Notes: a model not told the origin generated them from the letters alone. A stretch of 27,810 nucleotides of DNA from a virus (IMGVR_UViG_3300033149_000611:1-27810); one strand, 5' to 3'; shown: positions 12,787 to 21,913, numbered from the stretch's first letter. Numbers and translations: made by a program.

Positions 12787-15683
12787 AGCCTAGATCGTTT
12801 ATGTACGGTTTTCTTGGTGTGCTTTCCGAGCGTTGCCAAGGTATAAGGGTTGCCTTTCTTGTCTTTTCCAATAAAGAAACTAGCCTTGCTATCCTTAATC
12901 GCTTTTATCTGCCTGTCTGCGTTTTCGTTGTTATTCTTTATGATAGCATTAAGGTTTATATCTTGAGGTTTAACAGTATTACCCATCTCTAAGCTTTTAA
13001 AGGCGTGTGGTGACATCATTAAGTTGTCTGCTAAATGAACCTGATCCATCAATTCACGTCTCGTTCTCAGTTTTCCTGTCTTAGGGTCGGCTACCTCCTT
13101 TCTGTTATCATGGCTAAGCATTTGTTCGTGTGGATGTGCTTTCATCCAAAAACCGCCTTTATTATCTAAGTTTCCGCCTCTACCTGTATCATCTACACCA
13201 TCATACGCACTTAAAACACTTGCGATACTAGCAATCTCCCCTGTTCTTATTTCGACTATCTTTGCCCTTCTTAATGTCGGATTCTCGGTTTCCTCTGCCC
13301 TAATTGCAGACACCGCCCTTTCTGCATTTATTACTATCTCGCTTATTGCCAAAGCTTTTTGAGCGTTTTTAACTATCTCCGCTGCACTGCTTTCTTCATC
13401 TGCGAATCCTGCGAGAGTGTCTAATACATTTTTAGAAGATTTAATTCTGGCGTCTTGGATTTGCTCACGCTCTGACTGTAACTCCTTGTCGGACGCTAGT
13501 AGTTCTGCGTTCTTTTCCTTGTTAGCATCTATCTCTTCTTGAGCTAGAGCAGCTAAATCATCATTAAGCTTTTCTTGTATTAATAATTCTTCATTAGCTG
13601 TTTCCGCAATAGTATCCTTTTCGAATTGCGCAATTCTTTCTAATTCCGCCCTTCTTGATTCAAAGTCCTTATTTCTGGCGTTTCGTATTCGCCTTATCTT
13701 CTCAACAACGTCGAACTCGTTTAAAATCTCTTCTTCTTGATCTTCACCTCGCAGTTTTTTTATATCAGCAATCAACTTAGCGTTTATCTGTAGCTTTGCA
13801 GCGGCTAGTTCTTGTTCATTCTTAATATTAGCATCTCTCTGAATCCTAAACGATTCTATCTCTCTATCTGCCGCATCGGTTAATAATTCAATCCTTCTTT
13901 CAATTGTTTCCTCTTGATCTTTGGCGATTTGACGCAAGGCCGTAGCCTCCCTTACCAGTGCCATAGCGTTTTTGGTTGCTACTTGAACCTGTAATGCAGA
14001 AAGTTTTTTAATAGTAGTAGCTTGCTTGTCTAGTAAAGATTGGCGTGCTTGCTCTTGCTCTACTATCTTATCTACAATATCGCTTAAAGCCTCTGCGCCT
14101 GCTGCGCTGGACAATGTAAAGTCTGCGGCTTGCTGTACCGCCTCGGCTACTTCTATTTGTCCGTTCTTTATCTTTTCCACAAATTCCAATTGCTCTGCGC
14201 CTAGTTCCAATCGCTCCCTGTCTGCACTAATTGAATCCAGTGCTCCCGCCAATGCTTGTTCCTGCAATTCAACTTGTCTTTCTGCTAGCTCAACCTCTAT
14301 CTCGTTAGCTTCTTTTAATGCCTTAATTCGCTCTTGGTCGGTTCTTAATTTATCCCTACTAATCAGATTTAATTCTTTTATCGCAGTAATGGACGCGGCC
14401 TGTTGTGCTTCGAACAGCTTCTGTTCTCTTGTCAGGGTTTGGGTTAGTTTCCTTAGCTCGATAGCTAACTTTGTTTCTTTTTCTAACTCTGTGGTTATGT
14501 CTTTAAACGCATCTGCGACGCCTCTTACTCCGTCCGCTATCTGGCTAGGTGCCTCTTTAAGGTCTTCAAGTAATGAACTGATAGTGTCCCCTGCGTCGGA
14601 AAAATCACCTTTCAAAGCCTGTCCTGCCGCCTTAAGCACTCGAATAGTTGCTGTAGCGAAAGAAAACAGCCCTTTGAATATATTAGTAAACCCTTCTGCT
14701 GCTGCCGAAAACCTATCAATAAGAACGTCTAACGTCGCAGTTAAGCCTGCTGTTCCTTGGTCTACCTTATCAATTCCACTTTGAATCCTTGTAAGGAATG
14801 CTGCGAAGCTGCCTAATGCAACAAGAACTACCCCGATACCAGATGCAGCAAGAGCTACTTTTAACGCTTTTAACGCTTTTACACCGCCTGTCTGCGCTCT
14901 ATTAAGTGTTCTTTGAGCTAATGTTAATTGGGTAGTTGCTGTTACCTGTTGTTCTTTCGCAACCACGTCGGCCTCTTCTGCTATTACATTCTTTTTTGTA
15001 AGCGCCGCTAATGTGGCCTGAACTGCGTTTAGCTTTCCTAGTACACCCCCAAATAAGCCGCTTGCCTCAGCTGCTTCCTTTATTGAATTCGAATAGTTAC
15101 CGACATTTATTTTTTGCTTCTTTAGTTTGTCGCTATTTTTTTCAATAACCTTATTGTTCTTGTCTAGTTCCTTGTTTATTGCAATTAGTCTTTTACGCCC
15201 TTTCTCTGTGTCTAGATTTAATTTTTCTCGCTCACGCCTTAATTTACGATTCGAAGCCGCAATTCTCTCCAAAGTTCCTGCATTCTTATTGTTAAGAATT
15301 TCAGCATCCTTATTGATCGCGTTTTGCTCTTTAGCTAACCTGTTTAACTGGACGGTTTGCTGTATCTTATCAGAATTGAGTTTTTTTAGTTTCAGTTCTG
15401 CTTTGTCTCTTTCCTTAGCCAACTGAATAGACACTTTTCTAGTGTCGTTCAGGGTTTTAACATTCTTGTCAGTGGTTGTTATTGCTTTATTTAGCTGCTT
15501 AACCTCCTTTATATTAGTAGGGCTCTTGTATTGCTTAATTAGTTTCTTTTGGGCATCCATTAAAGAAACTATGTCTTTTTCTAGCTGTTCGGTGGCTTTG
15601 CTTGCCTCTTCAAGGCTTTTGATATAATCACCCGCAGGGTCTTTTACTGATACGTCCGACTTCTTTATTACATCATTTGCCAT
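12783..15683 (-). CDS. Tape measure protein
   Basis: At 966 residues this is the largest protein of the window and lies just after the tube-region genes. Residues 20-200 are almost continuous charged coiled coil, followed by a hydrophobic stretch at about 275-297 (ALAASGIGVVLVALGSFAAF), a further apolar region near 310-400, and long Glu/Lys/Ala-rich coiled coil from about 400 to 790. The end is basic (HTKKTVHKRSRL). Length, coiled coil and hydrophobic patches are typical of tape measure proteins, which set tail length and help DNA cross the inner membrane. With the usual 0.15 nm per residue, the tail would be about 145 nm. No peptidase motif was seen. The ATG overlaps the previous gene by 11 bases. 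Confidence 0.85.
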   Translation of the reverse strand: MANDVIKKSDVSVKDPAGDYIKSLEEASKATEQLEKDIVSLMDAQKKLIKQYKSPTNIKEVKQLNKAITTTDKNVKTLNDTRKVSIQLAKERDKAELKLKKLNSDKIQQTVQLNRLAKEQNAINKDAEILNNKNAGTLERIAASNRKLRREREKLNLDTEKGRKRLIAINKELDKNNKVIEKNSDKLKKQKINVGNYSNSIKEAAEASGLFGGVLGKLNAVQATLAALTKKNVIAEEADVVAKEQQVTATTQLTLAQRTLNRAQTGGVKALKALKVALAASGIGVVLVALGSFAAFLTRIQSGIDKVDQGTAGLTATLDVLIDRFSAAAEGFTNIFKGLFSFATATIRVLKAAGQALKGDFSDAGDTISSLLEDLKEAPSQIADGVRGVADAFKDITTELEKETKLAIELRKLTQTLTREQKLFEAQQAASITAIKELNLISRDKLRTDQERIKALKEANEIEVELAERQVELQEQALAGALDSISADRERLELGAEQLEFVEKIKNGQIEVAEAVQQAADFTLSSAAGAEALSDIVDKIVEQEQARQSLLDKQATTIKKLSALQVQVATKNAMALVREATALRQIAKDQEETIERRIELLTDAADREIESFRIQRDANIKNEQELAAAKLQINAKLIADIKKLRGEDQEEEILNEFDVVEKIRRIRNARNKDFESRRAELERIAQFEKDTIAETANEELLIQEKLNDDLAALAQEEIDANKEKNAELLASDKELQSEREQIQDARIKSSKNVLDTLAGFADEESSAAEIVKNAQKALAISEIVINAERAVSAIRAEETENPTLRRAKIVEIRTGEIASIASVLSAYDGVDDTGRGGNLDNKGGFWMKAHPHEQMLSHDNRKEVADPKTGKLRTRRELMDQVHLADNLMMSPHAFKSLEMGNTVKPQDINLNAIIKNNNENADRQIKAIKDSKASFFIGKDKKGNPYTLATLGKHTKKTVHKRSRL

Positions 15684-16206
15684 TGCTTACCGTCTTTTTA
15701 AAGTAGTTGATAGCAGTGTAAAAGTCTTCTACGCTGTCTTTCCTTAGATTTATATCTATGTCGGCCTTTTGAAGGATAAATTTAGTTTCTGAAATACTGG
15801 CTGGTTCCTCGTTTTGGGTCAATGAAGAAAGTTCGCCTTGTGCTAATTCTAGTCGCAGCTTATCCATGTTAGTTTGACTTTTAGCGTAGTCTATTTTGAT
15901 CAGCGCCACCTTTGCCAATGCCCTGAAATACTCCTTATTTAAAGTATCGAATTTTGTTATTTCCTCATTTCTAATACTATCCCAAGTGTCTAGGCAGTAC
16001 CTAATAAGTTTGTTTGGCGGGTCTTGTATTTTGGATTTTAGCAGTAAAAGAATGTTTCCTGTCTCTCTTATTTCCTGCCAATTATTTATTATTAACGTCC
16101 TAAGCGAATCGTACAGCTCAACATCAGGTTTAATGCTATACGGGAGCGACTTTTTACGCTGCCATTTTCTTTTTAATAAGTGGTACAATCTTTTCGCGTA
16201 TCGCAT
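15673..16206 (-). CDS. Tail assembly chaperone candidate (177 aa)
   Basis: ATG at 16206-16204 (MRYAKRLYHLLKRKWQRK) to TGA at 15673. It overlaps the end of the 161-residue gene by 53 bases and the start of the tape measure gene by 11. A pair of overlapping genes just before the tape measure is the hallmark of tail assembly chaperones (lambda G and GT type). The overlap contains an A-rich stretch (TTATTAAAAAGAAAATGG); joining the two frames would need a +1 or -2 shift, and no canonical -1 slippery heptamer lies in the needed frame, so separate initiation is at least as likely. The protein is helical and charged, with one Cys and no membrane segment. No family recognised. Confidence 0.5.
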   Translation of the reverse strand: MRYAKRLYHLLKRKWQRKKSLPYSIKPDVELYDSLRTLIINNWQEIRETGNILLLLKSKIQDPPNKLIRYCLDTWDSIRNEEITKFDTLNKEYFRALAKVALIKIDYAKSQTNMDKLRLELAQGELSSLTQNEEPASISETKFILQKADIDINLRKDSVEDFYTAINYFKKTVSNGK

Positions 16207-16639
16207 CAATAATTAATTGTAAGTTTTCGTCAGTCCATCCAACTATTCCTTTTCCAAAGTCATCAAAAAGGTTAGTGTCATCTCTGTTCGGATTGGCTGT
16301 TATTTTCATTAAAAAGGCGTTTCCTCCTGTAACAATTACGAAGGTGCTGTAGAATTTGCCTGTGTCTTTTAGGGTTATATGGTCGAACCTTTGTCCTTTA
16401 TCCTTCTTGCCTTGAAAACTAGAGGTTCCTTCAATGGTTGTTCCTGCGTAATCTCCTAAAGAGACACTAAAAGAATCAACCCCTTTCTCAAATAATTGGG
16501 AAGTGGGTTGACCTTCTGTGTTTAATTCAATTGCAAACTGCTGTAGTTCTTTTTCAGACACTATCTCCTGAAAGATGACATCCATATTAGCAGCCTTTTT
16601 GAACTTGTCGAGACGTTTTTTTACTCGACCTAAGCCCAT
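16154..16639 (-). CDS. Small tail-region protein upstream of tape measure (161 aa)
   Basis: I choose ATG at 16639-16637 (MGLGRVKKRLDKFKKAANMD), which overlaps the stop of the 61-residue gene as TAATG, the same coupling seen at many junctions here. The longer frame from 16693 would overlap that gene by 55 bases. The protein has a basic N-terminus, a beta-rich middle with TLKDTGKFYSTFVIVTGGNA, and a helical basic end (IREKIVPLIKKKMAA). It stands between tube candidate and tape measure. It may be a tail completion protein or the first member of a chaperone pair. No family recognised. Confidence 0.55.
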   Translation of the reverse strand: MGLGRVKKRLDKFKKAANMDVIFQEIVSEKELQQFAIELNTEGQPTSQLFEKGVDSFSVSLGDYAGTTIEGTSSFQGKKDKGQRFDHITLKDTGKFYSTFVIVTGGNAFLMKITANPNRDDTNLFDDFGKGIVGWTDENLQLIIDAIREKIVPLIKKKMAA

Positions 16640-16824
16640 TACTTGCTTTTGTGAATCTCTTCCCAAGCTTTGGAAGCGTCGAAACGTCCCCATTTGCCCC
16701 TTCCTTTAGCAGCCTTACTCTTTGCTTCGTAAGTCTTAATAAAGTCGGTCTTTTTAAAACCCTTCAATCCTGCTATGCTGAATTCAATATCTTGAATAAC
16801 AACATGTGTTTTTTTATCACTCAT
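16639..16824 (-). CDS. Small basic tail-region protein (61 aa)
   Basis: A 61-residue protein (starts MSDKKTHVVIQDIEFSIAGL) with a beta-like N-terminal half and a Lys/Gly-rich basic second half (KAAKGRGKWGRFD). Both ends share overlaps with neighbours: TAATG with the tube candidate upstream and TAATG with the 161-residue gene downstream. Its fixed place after the tube gene suggests a tail assembly or structural role. No family recognised. Confidence 0.5.
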   Translation of the reverse strand: MSDKKTHVVIQDIEFSIAGLKGFKKTDFIKTYEAKSKAAKGRGKWGRFDASKAWEEIHKSK

Positions 16825-17780
16825 TATGCAGGTATGATTGTAGTTTCAGACGGGAATCTGTTTAATGATAAAGGTTTCTTTACATTTAAGATAGGGTCTA
16901 CGTAAACAACCTCACCAACGTCTTGAGATGCGAATGTAGCATCATAACCGCCACTTACGGCAGGGTCAATAGTTAAAGTAGCAAAAGCCACAGCCCCGTC
17001 ATCGTCGATATTGTATAGTTGCAAATCAGAGTCCGTAAATACGTCTAATCCCTTAGTGCTTCTGTTTTTAGCAGAACCATAATCTAAAGTAGTTACGAAT
17101 TTCATAGAGGTTTGCGTAATAGCTGTTATCTTAATATTGACATCTCTCAAAGGCTCAATGTCTAAGAAAGAATAATCTGTTAAATCAGATGCAGCCACGT
17201 AGTCCACTTTATCCCATCCTGAACCTAATTCCAAATTGAATTGTACAGTGTATTTATTGGTAGCTGTAAAGTCGTTTGGAGCAGGAAGAATTACGAATGA
17301 ATTCTTAGCAATCAAAAGGCCTCCGAATAAATCGCCAGTTTCGCACTTGCCAAGCAAGTTGCCATCTGTGTCAATTAAAAAAGCCATCAAATCAAGACAA
17401 TCAACACCTTTCCATTTAGCTACCGACTTGTATATGTCATTGTCTCTAAATTCGAACATCATAGAAGCAACGCCATCTCTCACGTTGTCAATATCTCCAT
17501 TTGCCGCTTCATCTGTTACTGGTTCAGCTTGAGCAGGTGTATACGCTTTAATATTAGGAATTATGATATATCTGTTTGCGTCATCTTCTGCGCAGTAAAA
17601 ACCTTCAATGTAGGCTTGATCCCAATCAACGGATAAATCCATAAAATTGTCTGTACCGCCTGATTTTTTTCGCTGCGCAATCACAACCGCGTATGGTGCG
17701 CCGAGTTTTGTTAAGCATCCCGGTTGTCCGAAATTTTGAGGGCTACCCTCGCACGAACACGGGCTTATAGTTGTTGCCAT
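16824..17780 (-). CDS. Major tail tube protein candidate (318 aa)
   Basis: A 318-residue, soluble, acidic protein rich in beta-type sequence, placed four genes before the tape measure, as expected for the tube subunit. The N-terminus contains a small Cys cluster (MATTISPCSCEGS and PGCLTKLG) that is unusual for tube proteins. The middle (about 150-260) has alternating strands such as KYTVQFNLELGSGW. It has a leader of about 32 bases after its own TAACTTTG octamer (17820-17813), which fits a gene needing high expression. The main alternative is another major virion or decoration protein; the family was not recognised from sequence alone. Confidence 0.55.
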   Translation of the reverse strand: MATTISPCSCEGSPQNFGQPGCLTKLGAPYAVVIAQRKKSGGTDNFMDLSVDWDQAYIEGFYCAEDDANRYIIIPNIKAYTPAQAEPVTDEAANGDIDNVRDGVASMMFEFRDNDIYKSVAKWKGVDCLDLMAFLIDTDGNLLGKCETGDLFGGLLIAKNSFVILPAPNDFTATNKYTVQFNLELGSGWDKVDYVAASDLTDYSFLDIEPLRDVNIKITAITQTSMKFVTTLDYGSAKNRSTKGLDVFTDSDLQLYNIDDDGAVAFATLTIDPAVSGGYDATFASQDVGEVVYVDPILNVKKPLSLNRFPSETTIIPA

Positions 17781-17812
17781 GTGTATTTAAATTTAGAATT
17801 AATAATTATGTT

Positions 17813-17820
17813 CAAAGTTA
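17813..17820 (-). promoter_or_regulatory. TAACTTTG promoter octamer before tail tube gene
   Basis: Exact minus-strand TAACTTTG in the 62-base gap between the 74-residue gene and the tube candidate, 32 bases before the tube ATG. It matches the Bacteroidota -7 element TAnnTTTG. No -33 TTG is seen at the usual distance. Confidence 0.45.
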
Positions 17821-17842
17821 CTCATTTAATATTTTGCCTTTT

Positions 17843-18067
17843 TTACGCCTCGTCTGGTGGTTGTCCGTTCTCATCCATATAGTCCCAAAGCTCTTTCAAA
17901 CTGCCGTACATCTTTACATTTTCACCTGTCATGTCTCTAGATGTTTGAATAATTGCAACGTATTCAACTTCATTGCTAGAATTGAGTCTAGGCAGTTCAA
18001 TTATAAGCTCAACGCTTTCGTCCATGTCAACATCTAGTGCGCCTGTTATGATTCCGTACTCGCTCAT
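17843..18067 (-). CDS. Small acidic neck/tail-region protein (74 aa)
   Basis: I choose ATG at 18067 (MSEYGIITGALDVDMDESVE) because it overlaps the stop of the SprB-repeat gene as ATGA; a longer frame from 18154 lies entirely inside that gene for its extra 29 residues and looks like a shadow. The 74-residue product is very acidic, ends DYMDENGQPPDEA, and has no membrane segment. It stands between a large virion protein and the tube candidate and may be a head-tail joining or assembly protein. No family recognised. Confidence 0.5.
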   Translation of the reverse strand: MSEYGIITGALDVDMDESVELIIELPRLNSSNEVEYVAIIQTSRDMTGENVKMYGSLKELWDYMDENGQPPDEA

Positions 18068-19746
18068 TCCGTCGTTCTTGTTACAAATCGTATTGAACCA
18101 TCTACATAGCCCGAAAGTGTACCTGTAGTTCCTGAACCTGCCGAATCCGTACACGTTGCGCTATCGTCCGCCTCGTTCATTTTATACATTATAGCATTGG
18201 CTGCTCCACCCACTTCTGTAGTTGCTGTTGATGGATCGTCATACATATTTGTAGCTTGAGCATCTGTTGCGCCCATTCCGTCATTAATGTAAACATTGTC
18301 CATATAACCACCCATTACAAAACCACCATTACTAAAGGCGCCTATCCTTCCTACCCTCATTTGTCCTGAATCTGTCCATGTAGCAGTAGCATCCACGTTA
18401 TCTATCTTAACCGTTACAACATTTGAAATTCTCCTGATAAGCACATAGTGAGTAGTATCTACACTCATTGCAGGGATAGTGAATGTATTAACTGATCCGC
18501 TATGATTTATTACTAGCTGCGTGGTAGATAAAAACCTCACTGACCTACTAGAACCACCACTACACAAGTAAGGCGAAGACGCTACCTCTGTTCTATGCAC
18601 TTCTGCCGCTATTGTATAGTCAATACCTGCGCCTATTACTCTTTGTGTAAAATCAACCCACTGATTAACCCTATTAAAGAATAGCCATTTCAAATTTGAG
18701 TTAGGGACAAATACTGAACTTGCTTCCGCACATGTTCCGCCTACGCCAAGATCAACAACTGACACACCGATAGTTCCGATAGGTAAGTTTGTAGCAGGAT
18801 TGGTAGTTTGTCCTCCTTGCCATTTTATGCTTACAGCCCCTATGTTTCCGCTAAAGTTAACCGTAGCCGTCCCTTCTTCTAGTTCTGTTGTCGTGCCTGT
18901 TGATACAACACTGTCAATAATTAAATTACATACAGGCGGAGGGTCTCCGCCTTCGACTACCCCACTTCCTTGAGCTGTGCAATTTAGCGTGTTGTCGTCA
19001 GTTACTACAACACTATAAGTCCCAGCAGTTAATCCCGTGATAGGATTTGAAGTTTGACCATTAGACCAAGCGTAGGATAAATTCCCTTGATCACCTGTAA
19101 TAACAGCGGTTGCGGTTCCGTCATCAGCGCCCTCCATTGATTCAGGAGTCGTCTCTACTCTATCTACCTTAACTGTACATAGACTAGTAGCGTACTCATC
19201 AGTACAAGTGTACGAAAACTTAACATCCATGTCAAACCTAACCACATTGTATGGCTGATGGTCATCGCCATTTTTCTTTATTTCCTCCGTGTCAAATCCG
19301 CTATAAACATCATCTATACCTCTCGCTGTTTCGCCTACCGTAAACCTAGCATCTAAATTCCTGCTAACAGCCTTTATATCGTTTATAAGTTCTTCATCAA
19401 ACCTTCTAGGGGAATTGGGGTATAGTTTTTTAAGATCAGCCTGAAATATAGCGCTTATTGTTGCTGTTGATAATCCCTCGTCCTCATCGCCTATATTGGA
19501 AACTAAAAAGAACGATGTTACAGCAAACCCATCATTCATTAGAACGCCTTTATAATCGTTTTCCGAGGCGAAGTCTTTGGGCGTTATATTGTTATTACCC
19601 CTAGGGTCGATAAGCTTATAGGCTCTTGGGTAACTCTCGTAATCCGACCAACCTCTGTCATCAATAAGTCCGTTATAAAGGATTGTTTGCCACCTGTCAA
19701 CAAGTTTATCTACTCCTGTCGGGTTGTCTTTCCTTTTTAATGCCAT
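18064..19746 (-). CDS. Virion protein with SprB-like repeats and LamG-like C-terminal domain
   Basis: A 560-residue protein with three parts. Residues 1-180 look like a phage structural domain (head or neck). Residues about 190-264 form an SprB-type repeat, with EGADDGTATAVITGDQGNLS and YAWSNGQTSNPITGLTAGTY as its typical core (D-G-x-A-x-V ... Y-x-W-S-N-G-Q-T-x-x-x-I-x-G-L-x-A-G-T-Y) and a closing Cys. Residues about 272-347 are a second, diverged repeat (IKWQGGQTTNPATNLPIGTI). Residues 350-560 look like a concanavalin/LamG-type beta sandwich (DYTIAAEVHRT, HYVLIRRISNVVTVKIDN, GRIGAFSNGGFVMGGYMDNV). SprB repeats are known from Bacteroidota gliding adhesins. The protein probably decorates the virion and binds carbohydrate or the host surface. 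Repeat calls are firm; the lectin call is moderate. Confidence 0.75.
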   Translation of the reverse strand: MALKRKDNPTGVDKLVDRWQTILYNGLIDDRGWSDYESYPRAYKLIDPRGNNNITPKDFASENDYKGVLMNDGFAVTSFFLVSNIGDEDEGLSTATISAIFQADLKKLYPNSPRRFDEELINDIKAVSRNLDARFTVGETARGIDDVYSGFDTEEIKKNGDDHQPYNVVRFDMDVKFSYTCTDEYATSLCTVKVDRVETTPESMEGADDGTATAVITGDQGNLSYAWSNGQTSNPITGLTAGTYSVVVTDDNTLNCTAQGSGVVEGGDPPPVCNLIIDSVVSTGTTTELEEGTATVNFSGNIGAVSIKWQGGQTTNPATNLPIGTIGVSVVDLGVGGTCAEASSVFVPNSNLKWLFFNRVNQWVDFTQRVIGAGIDYTIAAEVHRTEVASSPYLCSGGSSRSVRFLSTTQLVINHSGSVNTFTIPAMSVDTTHYVLIRRISNVVTVKIDNVDATATWTDSGQMRVGRIGAFSNGGFVMGGYMDNVYINDGMGATDAQATNMYDDPSTATTEVGGAANAIMYKMNEADDSATCTDSAGSGTTGTLSGYVDGSIRFVTRTTE

Positions 19747-20822
19747 TAACCAAGAGTTTCAACAAATATTTCTTCGCCAAAATACCCCTCCCTCAACTTG
19801 TCTATTTCATCCCGAACCGTTTCAATAGACCTTTTAAGTTGCGCCTTAATCCCAACCTTATGAACTCTTCCATCATTGAATCCCTCAACCTCCAAGCGCA
19901 TCTTATCTAACATAGCTGCCGAAATCCTTTCGTTTCTATTCACTCTAATAGAAGCAAATATTTCTGAAAGAAAACTTACCTGCATGTCTAATTGAATAGC
20001 TCTTGCAAACATAGATTCGTTTTGAATCATTAAATCAGTGAAATCTTCATATACTGTTATGTCAGGATTCAGCCCTGTTGTCTCGCTCAATCCATCCTCA
20101 TCGTCAAGGTCGAAAAGCGTATTCGTGCTATGCCCTGCTACCTTAATCCTTGTAATACACAAGTCAGTTATCAAACTCTCGATGTCTGCGTTATTGTATT
20201 CTCGCTTGTAAGGAACTAGGTCGTTTATATCTACGTAATTAGTAAGATACCCTAAATAATAATCTCCTTTATACAAACCTCCTGAATTATCAACTGCCCA
20301 ATCTAAAACATACTCTTCATGGTCGGTTGAAATAGTTATTACCTGTGATTGTATCGGTGCCTTTTGGGAAGTATTAAATAGCAATAACTCTATGTCACCA
20401 GTGCCTTCAAAATCCAAAAGAACTCTTTTAATCTGAAAAGCAATATTTTTTTTACTTGACACTTGAATACGATATCCAACAAATCCGTCAGGTAAAGTTT
20501 CTGTGTCTATTTTGTTTGTGGCGTTTTTATATAACACCTGTCTATCTAGGTGGTCAACTCTATTAAATACAGCATTTCCAACACTGACTATGCTTTCCTG
20601 CTGCTTTATTTTTAGCCATGCGTTTAAATCTGTTTCGCTTATGGCTTGATAATCTTGGGAATCAATTATCGTTTCGGCTTTTACTAGTGGATTATCGGTT
20701 ACAAAGTATCCCGATCTTGAGCCTTGATTGTCTGTATTTATTTTTTGGTAATCAGGATTGTAGGGTTGGCGGATACCCACCAACCCGTACAATTTATCTG
20801 ATATGATTGTAGGATTTAACAT
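19746..20822 (-). CDS. Head-tail connector / virion structural protein candidate (358 aa)
   Basis: A 358-residue soluble protein directly after the major capsid gene (13-base gap). The first 250 residues are mixed alpha/beta (starts MLNPTIISDKLYGLVGIRQP); the last 90 are helical with charged residues (LKRSIETVRDEIDKLREGYF). One Cys. It could be a neck or connector protein or a second capsid-associated protein; no family was recognised, so the function is by position only. Its stop overlaps the start of the SprB-repeat gene (TAATG), linking their expression. Confidence 0.5.
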   Translation of the reverse strand: MLNPTIISDKLYGLVGIRQPYNPDYQKINTDNQGSRSGYFVTDNPLVKAETIIDSQDYQAISETDLNAWLKIKQQESIVSVGNAVFNRVDHLDRQVLYKNATNKIDTETLPDGFVGYRIQVSSKKNIAFQIKRVLLDFEGTGDIELLLFNTSQKAPIQSQVITISTDHEEYVLDWAVDNSGGLYKGDYYLGYLTNYVDINDLVPYKREYNNADIESLITDLCITRIKVAGHSTNTLFDLDDEDGLSETTGLNPDITVYEDFTDLMIQNESMFARAIQLDMQVSFLSEIFASIRVNRNERISAAMLDKMRLEVEGFNDGRVHKVGIKAQLKRSIETVRDEIDKLREGYFGEEIFVETLG

Positions 20823-20835
20823 TTAATCCTGTCTA

Positions 20836-21855
20836 CTAAACTAAAGCAAACGCTTGAAAAGTAGATTCGTTAGCAACCGATAAAGGCGCTTTGTCGAACG
20901 TTAGATCAATGGAAATCTCATGTTGTGTTTGAACATCTTGAGTATATCCATTTGTAGCTGTTCCGTCGAATCGAGCCTCGTAAGAGTGAGTAGCATAAGT
21001 TAATCCGTCTACTGGATTGATTAATGTGCCGTACTTATTAACGCTAGTAGTGATTCCTTGTCTGTTTTGAACTGGAATCCAGTCGGCTACACCATAAGTC
21101 CCGAAAGGCGCTGCAATCCAGAAACCTTTGGTAACAGATAAGGCTGCTGCTTTAGCGTCCATCTCAACAGAGTGAATAAATGTCATCCCTGAAAATTGGA
21201 AAGACAAGTTTTCACTATTTGAACTACCTTGGTTAGCTTGATACTGGAACTTGTTAAAAGAAACAGTGTCACAGTATACTACAAACTGACCTCTAGTGTA
21301 CTTATTAGAAACCATCACAGATTTAGTAATCTGAATTGATCTGTTTCCATTAGCTGCCTCTGTAATGTCGTATTTATATCCAACACCATCAAAAGCACCT
21401 TCACCCGAAGCATCCGTATTAACTTGCGATCTTTCGTTAAAGATAAAATCTGTCGAAACTACTTCGATCCCTTCCGCAAAGTTAGCTACAACGTTTTCGA
21501 TCTCATTCATAAACAACTCCTCTGCATTAAAGATGTTGTTATCAGCTAACTTAAGACTGTCGGTAAATACATCGTGTCTAGTAACCCATGAAGGAGTTAG
21601 TACGCCTGAATCTCCGATCGTGCCCGTATGATCGTGAGAACGTCCAGTTCCTAGCGATCTAGTTGATCTTAACTTGTAATATGCTTCTGTTGGTCGATCT
21701 TCTCTTGTTCTATCAACCTTTAATTCAAACATTCTATTTGATTGAACTATTGATCTAAAAACCGCAGGGTCTCTAAATCTCTTTTCAGGTGAAGCCATTA
21801 ATTCGTTAAGCTTTACCTGTGCTTTTATCCAATTACTTGGAACGTAATTTGCCAT
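20836..21855 (-). CDS. Major capsid protein
   Basis: A 339-residue soluble protein starting MANYVPSNWIKAQVKLNELM, following the scaffold candidate and the small-gene cassette and preceding the connector-type genes; this is the expected place of the major capsid protein, and the length is right. The N-terminal 100 residues are charged and contain an Arg-rich stretch (RSTRSLGTGRSHDHTGTIGD); the rest is mixed alpha/beta without signal peptide. It is preceded by a strong terminator for the cassette, then by a promoter-like TAAATTTG octamer and a stem-loop near the predicted transcript start, which fits high independent expression. I did not identify a named capsid family by sequence; the call is by order, size and regulation. 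Confidence 0.7.
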   Translation of the reverse strand: MANYVPSNWIKAQVKLNELMASPEKRFRDPAVFRSIVQSNRMFELKVDRTREDRPTEAYYKLRSTRSLGTGRSHDHTGTIGDSGVLTPSWVTRHDVFTDSLKLADNNIFNAEELFMNEIENVVANFAEGIEVVSTDFIFNERSQVNTDASGEGAFDGVGYKYDITEAANGNRSIQITKSVMVSNKYTRGQFVVYCDTVSFNKFQYQANQGSSNSENLSFQFSGMTFIHSVEMDAKAAALSVTKGFWIAAPFGTYGVADWIPVQNRQGITTSVNKYGTLINPVDGLTYATHSYEARFDGTATNGYTQDVQTQHEISIDLTFDKAPLSVANESTFQAFALV

Positions 21856-21913
21856 TTTATTAAATTTTTGATTATTAACTAAATTTCTTTTTTGTCTTTA
21901 CCGACTAGAACAA

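Noticed and set aside
14026-14784. Long plus-strand open frame (252 codons) opposite the tape measure gene
   Set aside because: It is rich in Ser, Cys and Ala in the way expected of the reverse complement of an Ala/Glu/Lys-rich coiled-coil gene, and no other plus-strand gene exists in the window.
14858-14880. Short 9-base tandem repeat (AACGCTTTT) within the tape measure gene
   Set aside because: It encodes Lys-Ala-Leu units of the protein and is explained by local coding repetition.
18068-18154. Longer start for the 74-residue gene
   Set aside because: The extra 29 residues lie entirely inside the preceding gene, while the start at 18067 forms an ATGA overlap as at other junctions.
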